A DNA stretch of 64,000 bases from Kroppenstedtia eburnea (GCF_013282215.1 NZ_CP048103.1:2356001-2420000), one strand, 5' to 3'; counted from the stretch's first letter, positions 17,231 to 25,734 are shown. The notes: generated from the sequence alone by a model not told the origin. Numbers and translations are program-made.

Positions 17231-17929
17231 GCGGGCGTGACCCACAAAGGTATGGAACAAACGTCGGGAAACAGCGTCGGTGCGAAACAGGTTTTCCGGA
17301 TGCCATTGCACCCCCATGACAAAGGCGGAACCGCTTCCCTCAAAAGCCTCCGTCACTCCGTCGGGCGCTGTCGCTGACAAGATCACCCCGTCAGGAAGAC
17401 GCCGGACCGCCTGATGATGAAAGCTGTTGACCCGAATTCGGTCCGCTCCGGCGATTTGTGACAGTAAGGTGCCCTCCCGGATCTGAATGCTGTGGGAGAG
17501 ATACTCCCGGGGTCCCCGCTGAACATGCTGGATCAAGTCCTCCCGCTGACTGTACAGATCCTGATACATATCCCCACCCAGCGCGATACAGAGGATTTGG
17601 CAACCCCTGCAGATGGCCAAAACCGGTTTCCCCGCTTTCACCATCCTGCGGGCGAGGGCGATCTCCATTCGGTCCCGTTCCGGTTCCACCTCACCCAAGC
17701 CAGGCAGCGGTTCTTCGCCGAACAGGGAGGGGTCGATATCATCTCCCCCGGTCAAAAGCAACCCGTCGATCTGTTTGGTCATCCCGTCCAAAACATCCGC
17801 TTCCGTGGCATAGGGAAGCAAAAACGGGATTCCTCCCGCAGCCAGCACCGCATCGGCGTTATCCCTGGATAATGTCAAACTGTTTTCTTTCCGTCTCATG
17901 GACAGTGTAATCCCAATAGCCGGTTTCAT
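17210..17929 (-). CDS. Class I glutamine amidotransferase-like hydrolase (PuuD / gamma-glutamyl-GABA hydrolase family)
   Basis: 239 residues with the class I GATase triad: the nucleophile elbow AICRGCQ (Cys107) and the late QWHPE with His and Glu. LLLTGGDDIDPSLF is the family signature for PuuD-like enzymes that cleave gamma-glutamyl bonds, for example gamma-glutamyl-GABA in putrescine breakdown. The actual substrate is not fixed by context because no puu genes are nearby. I chose the ATG at 17929 because GGGGGGAGG precedes it. Confidence 0.85.
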   Translation of the reverse strand: MKPAIGITLSMRRKENSLTLSRDNADAVLAAGGIPFLLPYATEADVLDGMTKQIDGLLLTGGDDIDPSLFGEEPLPGLGEVEPERDRMEIALARRMVKAGKPVLAICRGCQILCIALGGDMYQDLYSQREDLIQHVQRGPREYLSHSIQIREGTLLSQIAGADRIRVNSFHHQAVRRLPDGVILSATAPDGVTEAFEGSGSAFVMGVQWHPENLFRTDAVSRRLFHTFVGHARKKTAAR

Positions 17930-17983
17930 GCGCCTCCCCCCGTTCCCCCAATTCTGAAAATGATCCACCGTTTATTGTATCAC

Positions 17984-18029
17984 AAAAGAAAAGCGCCGGA
18001 ACGCATCTCAGGACAGCTTTCCGACGCTT
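17984..18029 (-). terminator. Terminator of the DUF378 gene
   Basis: On the - strand AAGCGTCGGAA pairs with TTCCGGCGCTT (one G-T pair) around a 17-nt loop, followed by TTCTTTT. Confidence 0.65.
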
Positions 18030-18044
18030 CTTGATGGTTGTTTT

Positions 18045-18272
18045 TTAACGGTTGTCTTGGGCCGGAACCCGGTCATTAAACAGAAACCGGATGGAGTAGA
18101 TCCCTGCCAACCCGACCAGGGAGTAGATGATCCGGCTGAATCCGGAGGATTCACGGGTGGAATCTCCTCCGAAGAGAGCCGATACCAGATCCCACTGAAA
18201 CAGGCCGACCAACAGCCAGTTTAAAGCCCCGACAATAACCAAGATCAAAGCGAGTCGCGAAAAACCGCTCAT
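18045..18272 (-). CDS. DUF378 membrane protein (YuzA-like)
   Basis: 75 residues with two transmembrane segments, the first containing the family motif ALNWLLVGLFQWDLVSALFGG and the second SRIIYSLVGLAGIYSI. Proteins of this family are small inner-membrane proteins of unknown role. GGAGGGG lies before the ATG. Transcribed alone. Confidence 0.85.
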   Translation of the reverse strand: MSGFSRLALILVIVGALNWLLVGLFQWDLVSALFGGDSTRESSGFSRIIYSLVGLAGIYSIRFLFNDRVPAQDNR

Positions 18273-18367
18273 TCTGCACCCCTCCTTCCCGATCCTGTCA
18301 CTGATTCATCATGTTTTAACCGGGTATCCTCATTTTGCCGCAAATGGCTTCTCTTTATGAATAAATG

Positions 18368-18393
18368 AAACCGGCCCCTTCCGGAACCGGTTT
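18368..18393 (-). terminator. Terminator after ispG
   Basis: AAACCGG/CCGGTTT stem with a 12-nt loop, 14 bp beyond the ispG stop. The T tail (CATTTATTC) is weak. Confidence 0.5.
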
Positions 18394-18406
18394 GAAAGTG
18401 ATGCAT

Positions 18407-19504
18407 TCAGGCCTGTTGTTTTTCCGTCTCCTGTTTTTGACGATACTCCTCCGCCAGTTTGTCAATCTCCTTTTTCAACTCTTCCACCATCTGATCTTCC
18501 GGTACTTTCCGGATGGTCTTCCCATGACGGAACAGAAGCCCTTCTCCCCGTCCGCCGGCGATCCCGATATCCGCTTCTTTGGCTTCCCCGGGTCCGTTGA
18601 CAGCACACCCCAGAACCGACACTTTGATCGGCGCCTTGATCTTGGAGATATATTCCTCCACTTCATTGGCGATCTTGATCAGGTCGATCTCGATCCGTCC
18701 GCAGGTGGGGCAGGAGATCAAGGTGGCGGCATTATCCGCCAAGCCAAAGTCTTTCAGCAACTCACGGGCCACCTTGACTTCTTCCACGGGATCGGCACTC
18801 AGGCTGATGCGCATGGTGTTTCCGATCCCTTTGGACAGGATGGCACCCATGCCGGCGGCGCTTTTGATGGTTCCGGAGAACAGAGTGCCGGACTCGGTAA
18901 TACCCAAATGGAGTGGGTATTTGATTTTTTCCGCTGCTTTGGTGTAGGCTTCGATGGCCAGTGAAACATCTGAGGCCTTCAGGGAGACGACGATATCATG
19001 AAAGTCGAGGTCTTCCAAGATGCCGATATGGTAAAGGGCACTTTCCACCATTCCCTCAGCGGTGGGGTAGCCGTATTTTTCCAAAATCCGTTTTTCCAGG
19101 GAGCCGGCGTTGACTCCGATCCGGATCGGAATCCCCCGTTCCTTGGCCGCCTTCACCACTGCCTCCACCTTTTCCCGTCGACCGATGTTACCGGGATTGA
19201 TCCGGACCTTGTCGATCCCGCCCTCAATCGCCTTCAAGGCGAGACGGTAGTCGAAGTGAATGTCGGCCACCAGGGGGACATTCACCTGTTTTTTAATCTC
19301 CGGAATGGCTTCCGCTGCACGCATGTCCGGACAGGCAACCCGAACGATCTGGCACCCGGCTTCTTCCAAACGGTTGATTTCATCCACCGTGGCTTTGACA
19401 TCATGCGTTTTTGTGGTAGTCATGCTCTGGATGACCACCCGATCGTTACCGCCGATCTGGATATCCCCGACTTTCACCGGTCGGGTTTGCGTGCGATGAA
19501 ACAT
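18407..19504 (-). CDS. ispG: 4-hydroxy-3-methylbut-2-en-1-yl diphosphate synthase (IspG/GcpE)
   Basis: Converts MEcPP to HMBPP in the non-mevalonate isoprenoid pathway, using a [4Fe-4S] cluster and flavodoxin or ferredoxin. It has the TIM-barrel N-terminal half ([14 protein letters not shown]... [10 protein letters not shown]) and the cluster ligands CPTCGR (Cys265, Cys268) and [12 protein letters not shown] (Cys300, followed by the conserved Glu). 365 residues matches the bacterial two-domain form. The start is preceded by AAAGGGG. No other isoprenoid genes are adjacent. Confidence 0.95.
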   Translation of the reverse strand: MFHRTQTRPVKVGDIQIGGNDRVVIQSMTTTKTHDVKATVDEINRLEEAGCQIVRVACPDMRAAEAIPEIKKQVNVPLVADIHFDYRLALKAIEGGIDKVRINPGNIGRREKVEAVVKAAKERGIPIRIGVNAGSLEKRILEKYGYPTAEGMVESALYHIGILEDLDFHDIVVSLKASDVSLAIEAYTKAAEKIKYPLHLGITESGTLFSGTIKSAAGMGAILSKGIGNTMRISLSADPVEEVKVARELLKDFGLADNAATLISCPTCGRIEIDLIKIANEVEEYISKIKAPIKVSVLGCAVNGPGEAKEADIGIAGGRGEGLLFRHGKTIRKVPEDQMVEELKKEIDKLAEEYRQKQETEKQQA

Positions 19505-19569
19505 CTATATCGCCCCTTTGAATACATAGAAACTCACACTCCGTATATTATATATCATTTCGGAAACGC

Positions 19570-19599
19570 AAAAAAGGAGCCAAATGCACCTTTGACTCC
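19570..19599 (-). terminator. Terminator of the UPF0180 gene
   Basis: GGAGTCAAA/TTTGGCTCC stem (one G-T pair) with a 6-nt loop and TTTTTT on the - strand. Confidence 0.8.
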
Positions 19600-19626
19600 G
19601 AATTGTCATTTTTTAAAGGGGGCGAA

Positions 19627-19887
19627 TCATCCGCGTTGCTGTTGATCCATTCCCCGTTGGACCGCTTGATACACTTCATCAGGCGTCATCCCCTGGGCAT
19701 TGATCACCTGAATCTGACCGACGGTGTCTTGCATCCCCATCAAATCCTTATCCATGCCGGAAATCACAAAGCAGTTGCAATCCCGGTTTTGATGCTGCCC
19801 CAGACTGACGACGTCACACCCTTGATTCTGAAGATATTCGCTGACATTTTGCAGGCCCTCTTCCACAGCGACCCGGTAATTGGTCAA
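19627..19887 (-). CDS. UPF0180 family protein (YkuS-like)
   Basis: 86 residues of unknown function. It has the family layout: a short alpha/beta protein with GCDVVSLGQHQNRDCNCFVISGMDKDLMGMQDT and a C-terminal helix after INAQGMTPDEVYQ. Two Cys stand close together (CNC). The start is probably TTG at 19887, spaced correctly from AAGGTGAG; a GTG three codons upstream overlaps that site. Confidence 0.75.
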   Translation of the reverse strand: MTNYRVAVEEGLQNVSEYLQNQGCDVVSLGQHQNRDCNCFVISGMDKDLMGMQDTVGQIQVINAQGMTPDEVYQAVQRGMDQQQRG

Positions 19888-19921
19888 AGCTCTCACCTTC
19901 TTTTATCCGGATAGTTGCCGA

Positions 19922-20071
19922 TTATTCTTTTTCATCCTTCACATAAGCGATCAAAGCCACCCGGCCGTGGACGAGCCGATTCAGATCCTTCTCGGCTTGG
20001 GTGATTCGTTCGATCACATCGGACCGGTCTTCCAGGTTGACCAATTTGTAAGTTTTATGCTCCTGTTTCAC
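19922..20071 (-). CDS. 49-residue hypothetical protein translationally coupled to YqzE
   Basis: A GTG start overlaps the yqzE stop (GTGA, 4 bp), indicating coupled translation. The product is a mostly helical charged protein ending LNRLVHGRVALIAYVKDEKE, with no Cys and no membrane segment. I do not recognise it. It is the last gene of the aroK-yqzE group and is easily missed because of its size. Confidence 0.5.
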   Translation of the reverse strand: MKQEHKTYKLVNLEDRSDVIERITQAEKDLNRLVHGRVALIAYVKDEKE

Positions 20072-20271
20072 CGCGATCCGCCCTTCAAACGGTTCTTCTG
20101 TTGGCCGGCAAACATTTTCATACCAAAAGGGACCATACCGAAGAGACGGTATGTCCAGTGCATCCGTTGTTCCCGACGGAGCATGCGGGCTTCCCGACGC
20201 TCTTCCCTGGGCGTGTCCATGTACTTGACCATCTCTTGAACCAGGAATTTCAAATAATCGTTTGTCGACAC
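20068..20271 (-). CDS. yqzE: YqzE family protein
   Basis: 67 residues beginning MSTNDYLKFLVQEMVKYMDTP, which matches the N-terminal signature of Bacillus YqzE (NDYVKYLTQ...VDTPKEERK), then a highly basic helix. In Bacillus, yqzE lies at the end of the comG region, as here. Its function is unknown. I chose the GTG at 20271, placed 8 nt after GGGAGG; a GTG three codons upstream overlaps that site. The ribosome binding site is buried in a perfect 11-bp hairpin. Confidence 0.8.
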   Translation of the reverse strand: MSTNDYLKFLVQEMVKYMDTPREERREARMLRREQRMHWTYRLFGMVPFGMKMFAGQQKNRLKGGSR

Positions 20272-20279
20272 GGTCTGCA

Positions 20280-20308
20280 CCTCCCTGGTTCCAGTTTAAC
20301 CAGGGAGG
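20280..20308 (-). promoter_or_regulatory. Hairpin sequestering the yqzE ribosome binding site
   Basis: Perfect 11-bp stem (CCTCCCTGGTT / AACCAGGGAGG) with a 7-nt loop between aroK and yqzE. The downstream arm contains the only Shine-Dalgarno sequence of yqzE. No T tract follows, so it does not look like a simple terminator. Translation control is inferred. Confidence 0.55.
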
Positions 20309-20314
20309 AAAGGT

Positions 20315-20842
20315 TTAAACCCGGGAACTCCCGGTCATCTCTTTCCATTGCTGGAGAATTTTCGCCGCTGTCTCCCGGGGGGAACTGCCTGTGGTATCCA
20401 GGAAGAGGTCTGCAAAATCGTACACACCCTGCCGTGCCCGCTTCAAATCCCGCACCCGTTGCCGGGCGTCCCCTCTCAACAACGGACGGGATTGATCCGT
20501 TGCCAGCCGCCGGAGCAGTTCTTCCTCCGAGGCATCCAGGGCCACCACCCACCCACTGGAACGAATCCAGGATACATTTTCGGGATCGAGAACAATTCCG
20601 CCACCGGTGGTGATCACTCCCGGTGTCTGCTCCAACACTTGTTTCAGCACCTTTTTTTCCCACCGGCGAAAATGGGCTTCCCCCCCTTCTTCAAACAAGC
20701 GGGGAATCTTTTTTCCGGCAAGCCGTTCCACTTCTGTGTCCGTATCCAGCCAGGGGCACTCCAACTTTTCCGCCAGCATTTCTCCGACCGTGCTTTTGCC
20801 CGTGCCCATGAATCCGATCAAGATGATATGCTTTCCCATCAT
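20315..20842 (-). CDS. aroK: Shikimate kinase
   Basis: Phosphorylates shikimate at O3 in aromatic amino acid synthesis. It has Walker A GFMGTGKST (residues 10-18), the shikimate-binding LDTDTEVE (around 31-38), the ITTGGGIVL Walker B region and the lid RPLLRGDARQRVRDL. 175 residues is normal. A GGAGGGATGGGGG region precedes the ATG-ATG pair, so the true start could be one codon later. It lies just behind comGG-like and before yqzE, which matches gene order in several Bacilli. Confidence 0.95.
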   Translation of the reverse strand: MMGKHIILIGFMGTGKSTVGEMLAEKLECPWLDTDTEVERLAGKKIPRLFEEGGEAHFRRWEKKVLKQVLEQTPGVITTGGGIVLDPENVSWIRSSGWVVALDASEEELLRRLATDQSRPLLRGDARQRVRDLKRARQGVYDFADLFLDTTGSSPRETAAKILQQWKEMTGSSRV

Positions 20843-20957
20843 CCCCCATCCCTCCGCTCCCGGGTTTTCGCCATTATATCACGTGCTCTGGGGGGAGGGC
20901 CGGATGATCATTGGTAAACTGCCTCAGGGCTGAGATCATAGATCGTCGGGCTTTTTC

Positions 20958-21344
20958 TCAAGGCTCCCACCGGACCACCTGACAGGATTTGCGATCCACC
21001 TCGACTCTGATCGTCTGCCGGACCCCCTCTCCCTTGGCAACGGAGTGGATTCGCACTCTGTCACCACCGGTTCCTTCGATCCGGGTTTCGGTTTTCATGC
21101 CGTTCATCGGGGTGGACAGGGATTGATTCCAAGCGGGATCGTCACACACCTTCTGTTGCATGCGGGCGATGCCGCTCTCTGCCGCGTATTGGGCCCGAAC
21201 CCGTTTCTGCTCCATCTGGGCACCTTGAAGAGAGTGGGAGTAACCGGCCAGGGCCGCCGTTGTCAGCAAAAAAGCCAGGACCGTCACCGCCAGTACAAAG
21301 GGGAGGGCGATCCCCCGCTCATTCTGTATCCCCCGGCTGCTCAC
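20958..21344 (-). CDS. comGG: ComGG-like competence pseudopilus component
   Basis: 128 residues. The N-terminus is hydrophobic (ERGIALPFVLAVTVLAFLLTTAALAGY), as in minor pseudopilins, and is followed by a soluble domain with one distant Cys pair. The GTG start overlaps the preceding stop (GTGA) and has GGGAGGG upstream. Position (last comG gene) rather than sequence motif gives the name, as ComGG proteins diverge strongly. Confidence 0.65.
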   Translation of the reverse strand: MSSRGIQNERGIALPFVLAVTVLAFLLTTAALAGYSHSLQGAQMEQKRVRAQYAAESGIARMQQKVCDDPAWNQSLSTPMNGMKTETRIEGTGGDRVRIHSVAKGEGVRQTIRVEVDRKSCQVVRWEP

Positions 21345-21805
21345 TGCGCCACCCTCCCGCGGACGAAAAATGTGGTATCCAAATCCCCGTGCCAATTTTG
21401 CAGGCCCAGATCGAACCGGACTCCGTCTGACCCGGGGTCGAAACCGATAAAGTAAACATCATCCAAGAGGATGGTCGTCCCCTTAAACCGTGAGGCTCCC
21501 GGTGGCCTCACACTGCGGATCACCCGCCGCCGCTGATGTTTGTAACGGATGGTTTCACCTTCCGGCAAATCGAACAGCAACCATCCTGTGGAGGAGAGTC
21601 GGAAGTTCTCCCCTCTTCGCAGATCATCCCGGACATCGGCTATAAACGTCTCGGCTGCGGAGTGGAGCTGTTGTTCAGCCACCATCTTTTTCAAGCCTCT
21701 CTCCAGTTCCAGGCTGACACCCAAAACCACCGGAATCAACAGGGCCAAGAGGGACAGCACCACCGCCAGCTCCACATAGGTGAAACCCCTCTCTTCCCGG
21801 ATCAG
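21341..21805 (-). CDS. comGF: ComGF-like competence protein
   Basis: About 154 residues with a type IV pilin-like N-terminus (EERGFTYVELAVVLSLLALLIPVVLG; prepilin peptidase site after Gly) and a soluble domain resembling ComGF. I see no ATG at the expected place. A CTG at 21805 overlaps the preceding gene stop (CTGA), in keeping with the coupling seen elsewhere in the operon, but an ATT or a longer start is possible. The start is the uncertain part; the frame itself is clear. Confidence 0.65.
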   Translation of the reverse strand: MIREERGFTYVELAVVLSLLALLIPVVLGVSLELERGLKKMVAEQQLHSAAETFIADVRDDLRRGENFRLSSTGWLLFDLPEGETIRYKHQRRRVIRSVRPPGASRFKGTTILLDDVYFIGFDPGSDGVRFDLGLQNWHGDLDTTFFVRGRVAQ

Positions 21806-22167
21806 CGCCGGAAGCTCAATCCTTTGAGAGTCTCTCTTTGCCGCTTTTGGTTCGCATCCTTCCAGGTCACCTCCACATAAGTGCCCGCCAGATGCGGCTC
21901 GGCATACTTTTTTTCCCACCGGATCCGGTAGTTCACCCCTTTCCCTTTCTTGTTTTTCTCACCTGTCGCCGGAACCGGGACAGTGGAAGATTGCACCCGT
22001 TCCATCTCCGATTGGAGGAGAATGAGTGCTTCCATCCGATGCACATGGGATTGATGGCGGATCTGAAGCTCTCCGAGAATGGGAAGGGCCACAGACACCA
22101 GCACCCCGAACACCATCAGGGCGGTTACCGTTTCCGCCAGGGTGAATCCGGCTTCCCCCCGGATCAT
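21802..22167 (-). CDS. comGE: ComGE-like pseudopilin
   Basis: 121 residues with a typical prepilin leader and hydrophobic helix (GEAGFTLAETVTALMVFGVL, cleavage after Gly, Glu at +5). The ATG at 22167 overlaps the preceding stop (ATGA). The frame is open much further upstream in the shadow of comGD, but the coupled ATG right before the prepilin motif is the sensible start. Confidence 0.75.
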   Translation of the reverse strand: MIRGEAGFTLAETVTALMVFGVLVSVALPILGELQIRHQSHVHRMEALILLQSEMERVQSSTVPVPATGEKNKKGKGVNYRIRWEKKYAEPHLAGTYVEVTWKDANQKRQRETLKGLSFRR

Positions 22168-22616
22168 GGCACCACCTCCACCCGTGGTCTGCCTGAAGCC
22201 ACCTGCACCACGATCCGTCCCACCGTCTTCCCGTTCTTCATCAGGCGGAAGGTGCCGCCCCGGGCCTGTCCCGAAGGTTGAAACACCAGGCGATGGGACG
22301 GGTAGTTGCTGTCCAGCCGGTAACGGGCCGGCACCTTTGCTTCCCGCAACCGTTCCTTTCCCCGGTGGATGGAATACTTCCGCCCTTTGGAATCCAACTG
22401 CAAAAATGTCACCTCTTCCCGAACCGATGCCTCTCTCTGGGTCATGCGGATCTCCTCGGAAAAAAGCTCCATGAACTGTTCCTGCTCCAATCGATCCCCC
22501 CATTGAACAAAAGCCGGTAAAGCCAGTGATGTGAGCAGTCCCGCCAAGGCGAGGGTCAGGGACAGCTCCACCAAACTCCACCCCTCCTCACCTCTCCATC
22601 CGGTTTTAATCCCCAT
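22164..22616 (-). CDS. comGD: ComGD-like pseudopilin
   Basis: 150 residues. The prepilin peptidase motif GEEGWSLVELSLTLALAGLL has Gly before a Trp instead of the usual Phe. The C-terminal domain contains RLVFQPSGQARGGTFRL, a GspH/ComGD-like strand pattern. It overlaps comGC by 11 bp and comGE by 4 bp. Confidence 0.8.
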   Translation of the reverse strand: MGIKTGWRGEEGWSLVELSLTLALAGLLTSLALPAFVQWGDRLEQEQFMELFSEEIRMTQREASVREEVTFLQLDSKGRKYSIHRGKERLREAKVPARYRLDSNYPSHRLVFQPSGQARGGTFRLMKNGKTVGRIVVQVASGRPRVEVVP

Positions 22617-22947
22617 GGATGCTGCATTTCACCCGCTTCTCCACGCTCGCATTCTTATGGATCGAGTATTTTCCCTTGGCCGGACAAGTTGGAACCGTTC
22701 GGAGATACCCTCTGTTCTTCATCTGCCCCACGTTGCTCGGATAACTCCCCAACTCCAGATAATAGTTGTCCGCCTGGGAACCGATCAGCTTGCGGTTGGC
22801 CTCACACGCCCGATTCTGGGCCGATTCCCCCGCCGCTTTCAGGTTGGGGAGGGCGATGGCGATGATGACAGCAATCACGAACAACACCACCAACATCTCG
22901 ATCAGGGTAAACCCCCGTTCATCTTGCTGTAATCTTCGCAAATTCAA
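22606..22947 (-). CDS. comGC: Major competence pseudopilin ComGC
   Basis: 113 residues. It has the prepilin signature DERGFTLIEMLVVLFVIAVI (cleavage after Gly, Glu at +5) and a short C-terminal domain with three Cys, including one near CPAKGKYS. It is the main subunit of the DNA-uptake pilus. I chose the TTG at 22947, 8 nt after AAAGGAG. The frame is open far upstream inside comGB, but that part is a shadow. The signature and position make this the best-supported member of the pilin set. Confidence 0.9.
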   Translation of the reverse strand: MNLRRLQQDERGFTLIEMLVVLFVIAVIIAIALPNLKAAGESAQNRACEANRKLIGSQADNYYLELGSYPSNVGQMKNRGYLRTVPTCPAKGKYSIHKNASVEKRVKCSIHGD

Positions 22948-22964
22948 TATTCCCACTCCTTTGC

Positions 22965-24017
22965 TCAAATCGCTTCCACCAGATGCAACATCGGTAAAAA
23001 CAGGGCCAGCACTGTGGCCGCCATCATCATCCCGATCAGGAAAATCAGAATCGGCTCCAGGCTGTGGGTCAACCGGTCCAGCCGCTCCTTGATCATCAGC
23101 TCCGTCCCTTGGGCCAGACTGAGCAGTGACCGGTCCAGAGCTCCCGTCTCCTCCCCCAGGGCCACCAGCCCGGGCAGGGAAGGGAGAAACAGCTTCTCCT
23201 CCCGTTCCAGCGCCCGATGCAGAGACTCCCCGGCCAACAGCTGCTCCCGTACCCGGAAGATCCCTCTGCGAAAGGGATCCCAAGGTGCAAGGGAGTCCAT
23301 CACCTCCACCGCTTTCAGCAGAGGAAGTCCGGACTTCAACAGCGAACCCAATTGGATGCCCAGGTAGTGGGTGAACCGCAATGCAAAAAAGGAACGGACC
23401 ACCGGCAGGGAGTACAGCGGGGAAGTCCACCGTCTTCTCTGTTCGGGGGGAAGCCGCCGGATGTATAAACAGATGAGGCCAAACAACAGCAAAGCGGCGG
23501 TCAACCCGAATAATCCTGCCTGCAGGGATTGGTGGATCCTCAGAAAGATCCGGGTGTAAAGAGGCAAAGTCAAACCCATGGTCTCATACATCTCCGAAAA
23601 ACGGGGTACCACTGTGGTCATCAGAAACAGAAAGGCCAACCCCACCAGCATCAGGACCACCATCGGATAAGTGAGTGCCCGGGTCAATTCCCGGATCAAA
23701 CGCCCCCGTTCCCGATAATAAACTTCACACTGTTTCAGACCGAACCCGTAATCCCCATGCTCCTCCGCAGCCCGGATCAAGGAGGTGAACAGCGCGGGCA
23801 TTCCCTCTGCCTCCAGTGCCGCCGACAGACTCTTTCCCTGATCCAGCGATCCGAGGATCCGTTCCGCCTCCCCTGTCCCGATCACCCCCTGCTCCGACAA
23901 CAGACGAATGCTGGGCACAAGAGGGAATCCCGCCTCCAACAGATTGGCCAGATGCTGACTGAAGAGGGTCAGCCGGTCTGCATTCCACTTGCGTCTCCCT
24001 TTCTTACTCATGAACAT
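22965..24017 (-). CDS. comGB: Competence pseudopilus membrane platform protein ComGB
   Basis: Polytopic T2SF/GspF-family inner-membrane protein that anchors pilus assembly. Two repeats of the T2SF domain are visible: FSQHLANLLEAGFPLVPSI at the start and FTHYLGIQLGSLLKSGLPLL later. Each has following membrane helices, and the C-terminus is hydrophobic (LIFLIGMMMAATVLALFLPM). 350 residues is normal. Its start overlaps the end of comGA by 14 bp. Confidence 0.9.
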   Translation of the reverse strand: MFMSKKGRRKWNADRLTLFSQHLANLLEAGFPLVPSIRLLSEQGVIGTGEAERILGSLDQGKSLSAALEAEGMPALFTSLIRAAEEHGDYGFGLKQCEVYYRERGRLIRELTRALTYPMVVLMLVGLAFLFLMTTVVPRFSEMYETMGLTLPLYTRIFLRIHQSLQAGLFGLTAALLLFGLICLYIRRLPPEQRRRWTSPLYSLPVVRSFFALRFTHYLGIQLGSLLKSGLPLLKAVEVMDSLAPWDPFRRGIFRVREQLLAGESLHRALEREEKLFLPSLPGLVALGEETGALDRSLLSLAQGTELMIKERLDRLTHSLEPILIFLIGMMMAATVLALFLPMLHLVEAI

Positions 24018-25086
24018 CCACCACCCGGTGGTATTCGGAAATAGTCGTCTCCCCAGTCATCACTTTTTCCAGAGTCGCGTCGGACAAGGACCGCATCCCC
24101 GCCTTTCTGAGGGTTTGTCTCAGTCGGGACAGGGGTGCCCGCTCCACGATCAGAGGATGGAAATCCTCCTCCACCTCCAACACTTCAAACACCCCGGTTC
24201 GGTTCCGGTACCCCACCTGACGACAATCTTCACACCCTTTTCCCTTGCAATCTTGGCAGATCAAGCGAACCAGCCGCTGGGCCACCACCCCGGTCAAAGC
24301 CGATGCGATCCGGTAAGGGGCGACTCCCATATCCAAAAGTCGCGTCACCGAACTGCACGCATCCACCGTATGCAGGGATGACAGCACCAGGTGTCCCGTC
24401 AGGGCCGCCCGGATAGCGATGTCGGCGGTCTCCTCATCCCTGATTTCCCCCACCATGATGATATTGGGATCCTGGCGGAGTACAGCCCGGAGCCCCCGGG
24501 CGAAGGTGAGACCCGACTTGGGATTCACTTGAATCTGGTTCACCCCGGACAGTTGAAATTCGATGGGATCCTCCAGGGTGACCAGGTTCAACTCTTCCCG
24601 GTTCAGATCCTGGAGGATGGCGTAGAGAGTTGTCGTCTTGCCCGAACCCGTCGGTCCCGTGACCAGGACCAATCCTCCGGGGCGCCGGATGATCCCCTCC
24701 ACCCGTTTTTTTTCGTCTGCTCCCATCCCCAACTCGGACAAGGTCATCCGCTCCGGCCGGTTGCGGAGCAATCGCAGAACCAGCTTTTCTCCGTGCAGCG
24801 TCGGCATGCTGGAGATTCGGACATCCACCCGTTCCCCCCGATGGGTCACCGTCAGCGCTCCGTCCTGTGGCAGACGTTTCTCCCCGATATCCAGATGACC
24901 CATCACCTTGATCCGGGAAATCAGCGGATACATCTCCTCCCGGGGCAATGAATCGACGGAAATCAAAAATCCATCCACCCGTTGACGGATACACAGCTCT
25001 TCTTCCCTGGGTTCAATATGAATATCCGATGCCCGGCCATCGATAGCCTCCTCCAACAGCCGGGTAGCATACTGAGCCGCATCCAT
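24004..25086 (-). CDS. comGA: Competence traffic ATPase ComGA
   Basis: Secretion ATPase of the GspE/PilB family powering the competence pilus. It has Walker A GPTGSGKTTT at about 144-153, an Asp box-like LVTLEDPIEFQ, Walker B LRQDPNIIMVGEIRDEETAD, and the zinc-type Cys pairs CQDCKGKGCEDC. I chose the ATG at 25086 (360 residues, family length) because GGAGGTGGTGG lies 8 nt before it; the frame is open to 25311 but that part lacks family similarity. First gene of a seven-gene, mostly overlapping operon. I saw no clear ComK box. Confidence 0.92.
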   Translation of the reverse strand: MDAAQYATRLLEEAIDGRASDIHIEPREEELCIRQRVDGFLISVDSLPREEMYPLISRIKVMGHLDIGEKRLPQDGALTVTHRGERVDVRISSMPTLHGEKLVLRLLRNRPERMTLSELGMGADEKKRVEGIIRRPGGLVLVTGPTGSGKTTTLYAILQDLNREELNLVTLEDPIEFQLSGVNQIQVNPKSGLTFARGLRAVLRQDPNIIMVGEIRDEETADIAIRAALTGHLVLSSLHTVDACSSVTRLLDMGVAPYRIASALTGVVAQRLVRLICQDCKGKGCEDCRQVGYRNRTGVFEVLEVEEDFHPLIVERAPLSRLRQTLRKAGMRSLSDATLEKVMTGETTISEYHRVVDVHE

Positions 25087-25224
25087 TACCACCACCTCCA
25101 TCCATTGGAAAATTTTATGACACACTGCTGGATTTCGACATCCACATCCGAAATCCTTCCTTCTACGACAAATTCCCCTTTTTGAATTTTCCAACCCTCG
25201 CCGAAATCCCAAAAAGGCACAAAA

Positions 25225-25247
25225 AAAGAGGCCTTGCAGGCCCTTTT
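25225..25247. terminator. Hairpin upstream of comGA
   Basis: AAAGAGGCCT-TGC-AGGCCCTTT with one A-C mismatch and A/T runs on both flanks. It lies about 140 bp before the comGA start, so it could insulate or attenuate the operon, or end transcription from the right. Confidence 0.4.
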
Positions 25248-25432
25248 GGTAGGATTTCCTCACGGTAGACAGTGAAAAGTCTAGAACAAAATTCAACTCA
25301 TGGTCATCCAATCCTGTGTTTCAAGTCCTTGTAGATCTTATATTCTTCCCCATAACGGTTGTTCATCTCAAACATAACGTTATTGAACCAACTTTTTTTC
25401 TATCTCATTTCTAAGGGTTAATAGCAGACTTC

Positions 25433-25545
25433 AGTAAGCTTTGATAAAAAGGACTTTCACTTCACTGCAAATCGTAAGTTCTCAGGCAGGAACGAGTTAG
25501 CGAAAATGTCCATCATGACCGGGATTATCGTTTTGTGATTTAGGG
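25433..25545 (+). promoter_or_regulatory. CRISPR leader 1 (rightward), partner of a stub array
   Basis: This stretch aligns over its whole length with the reverse complement of 49500-49622, the leader beside cas2. It includes 30 identical consecutive bases (25446-25475 versus 49571-49600) and a second identical block of over 20 bases ending CGAAAATG. It abuts a CRISPR-type repeat at 25546. It is therefore a second leader of the same CRISPR type, facing away from the comG operon. Confidence 0.8.
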
Positions 25546-25616
25546 GTTTTAGGTGAATATAGTGGGATATAAAGAAGGCTACCGATACTGACAACAGTAC
25601 CCATTCAGCGTTTTAG
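25546..25616 (+). CRISPR. Stub CRISPR array: one variant repeat, one spacer, seven bases of a second repeat
   Basis: A 29-nt repeat differing from the consensus at three positions (GTTTTAGGTGAATATAGTGG...) is followed by a 35-nt spacer and then GTTTTAG, after which the sequence no longer matches. The array thus breaks off inside its second repeat, about 125 bp before the IS256 element. It is probably inactive, or was truncated by deletion. Confidence 0.7.
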
Positions 25617-25734
25617 TGTCCGATCTAAGCACTTGGGCTGTGAACCTTTACGCTTAGACCGGGAGCGTTTGCTTTTTCTTCCGGAAACCTGTTTTTCGAC
25701 GAATCGCCAGATTTCAAGCAACGCTTATATGGCT

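Noticed and set aside
22947-23430. N-terminal extension of comGC to 23430
   Set aside because: It lies entirely within comGB in another frame and lacks pilin features; the TTG with AAAGGAG directly before the prepilin motif is a better start.
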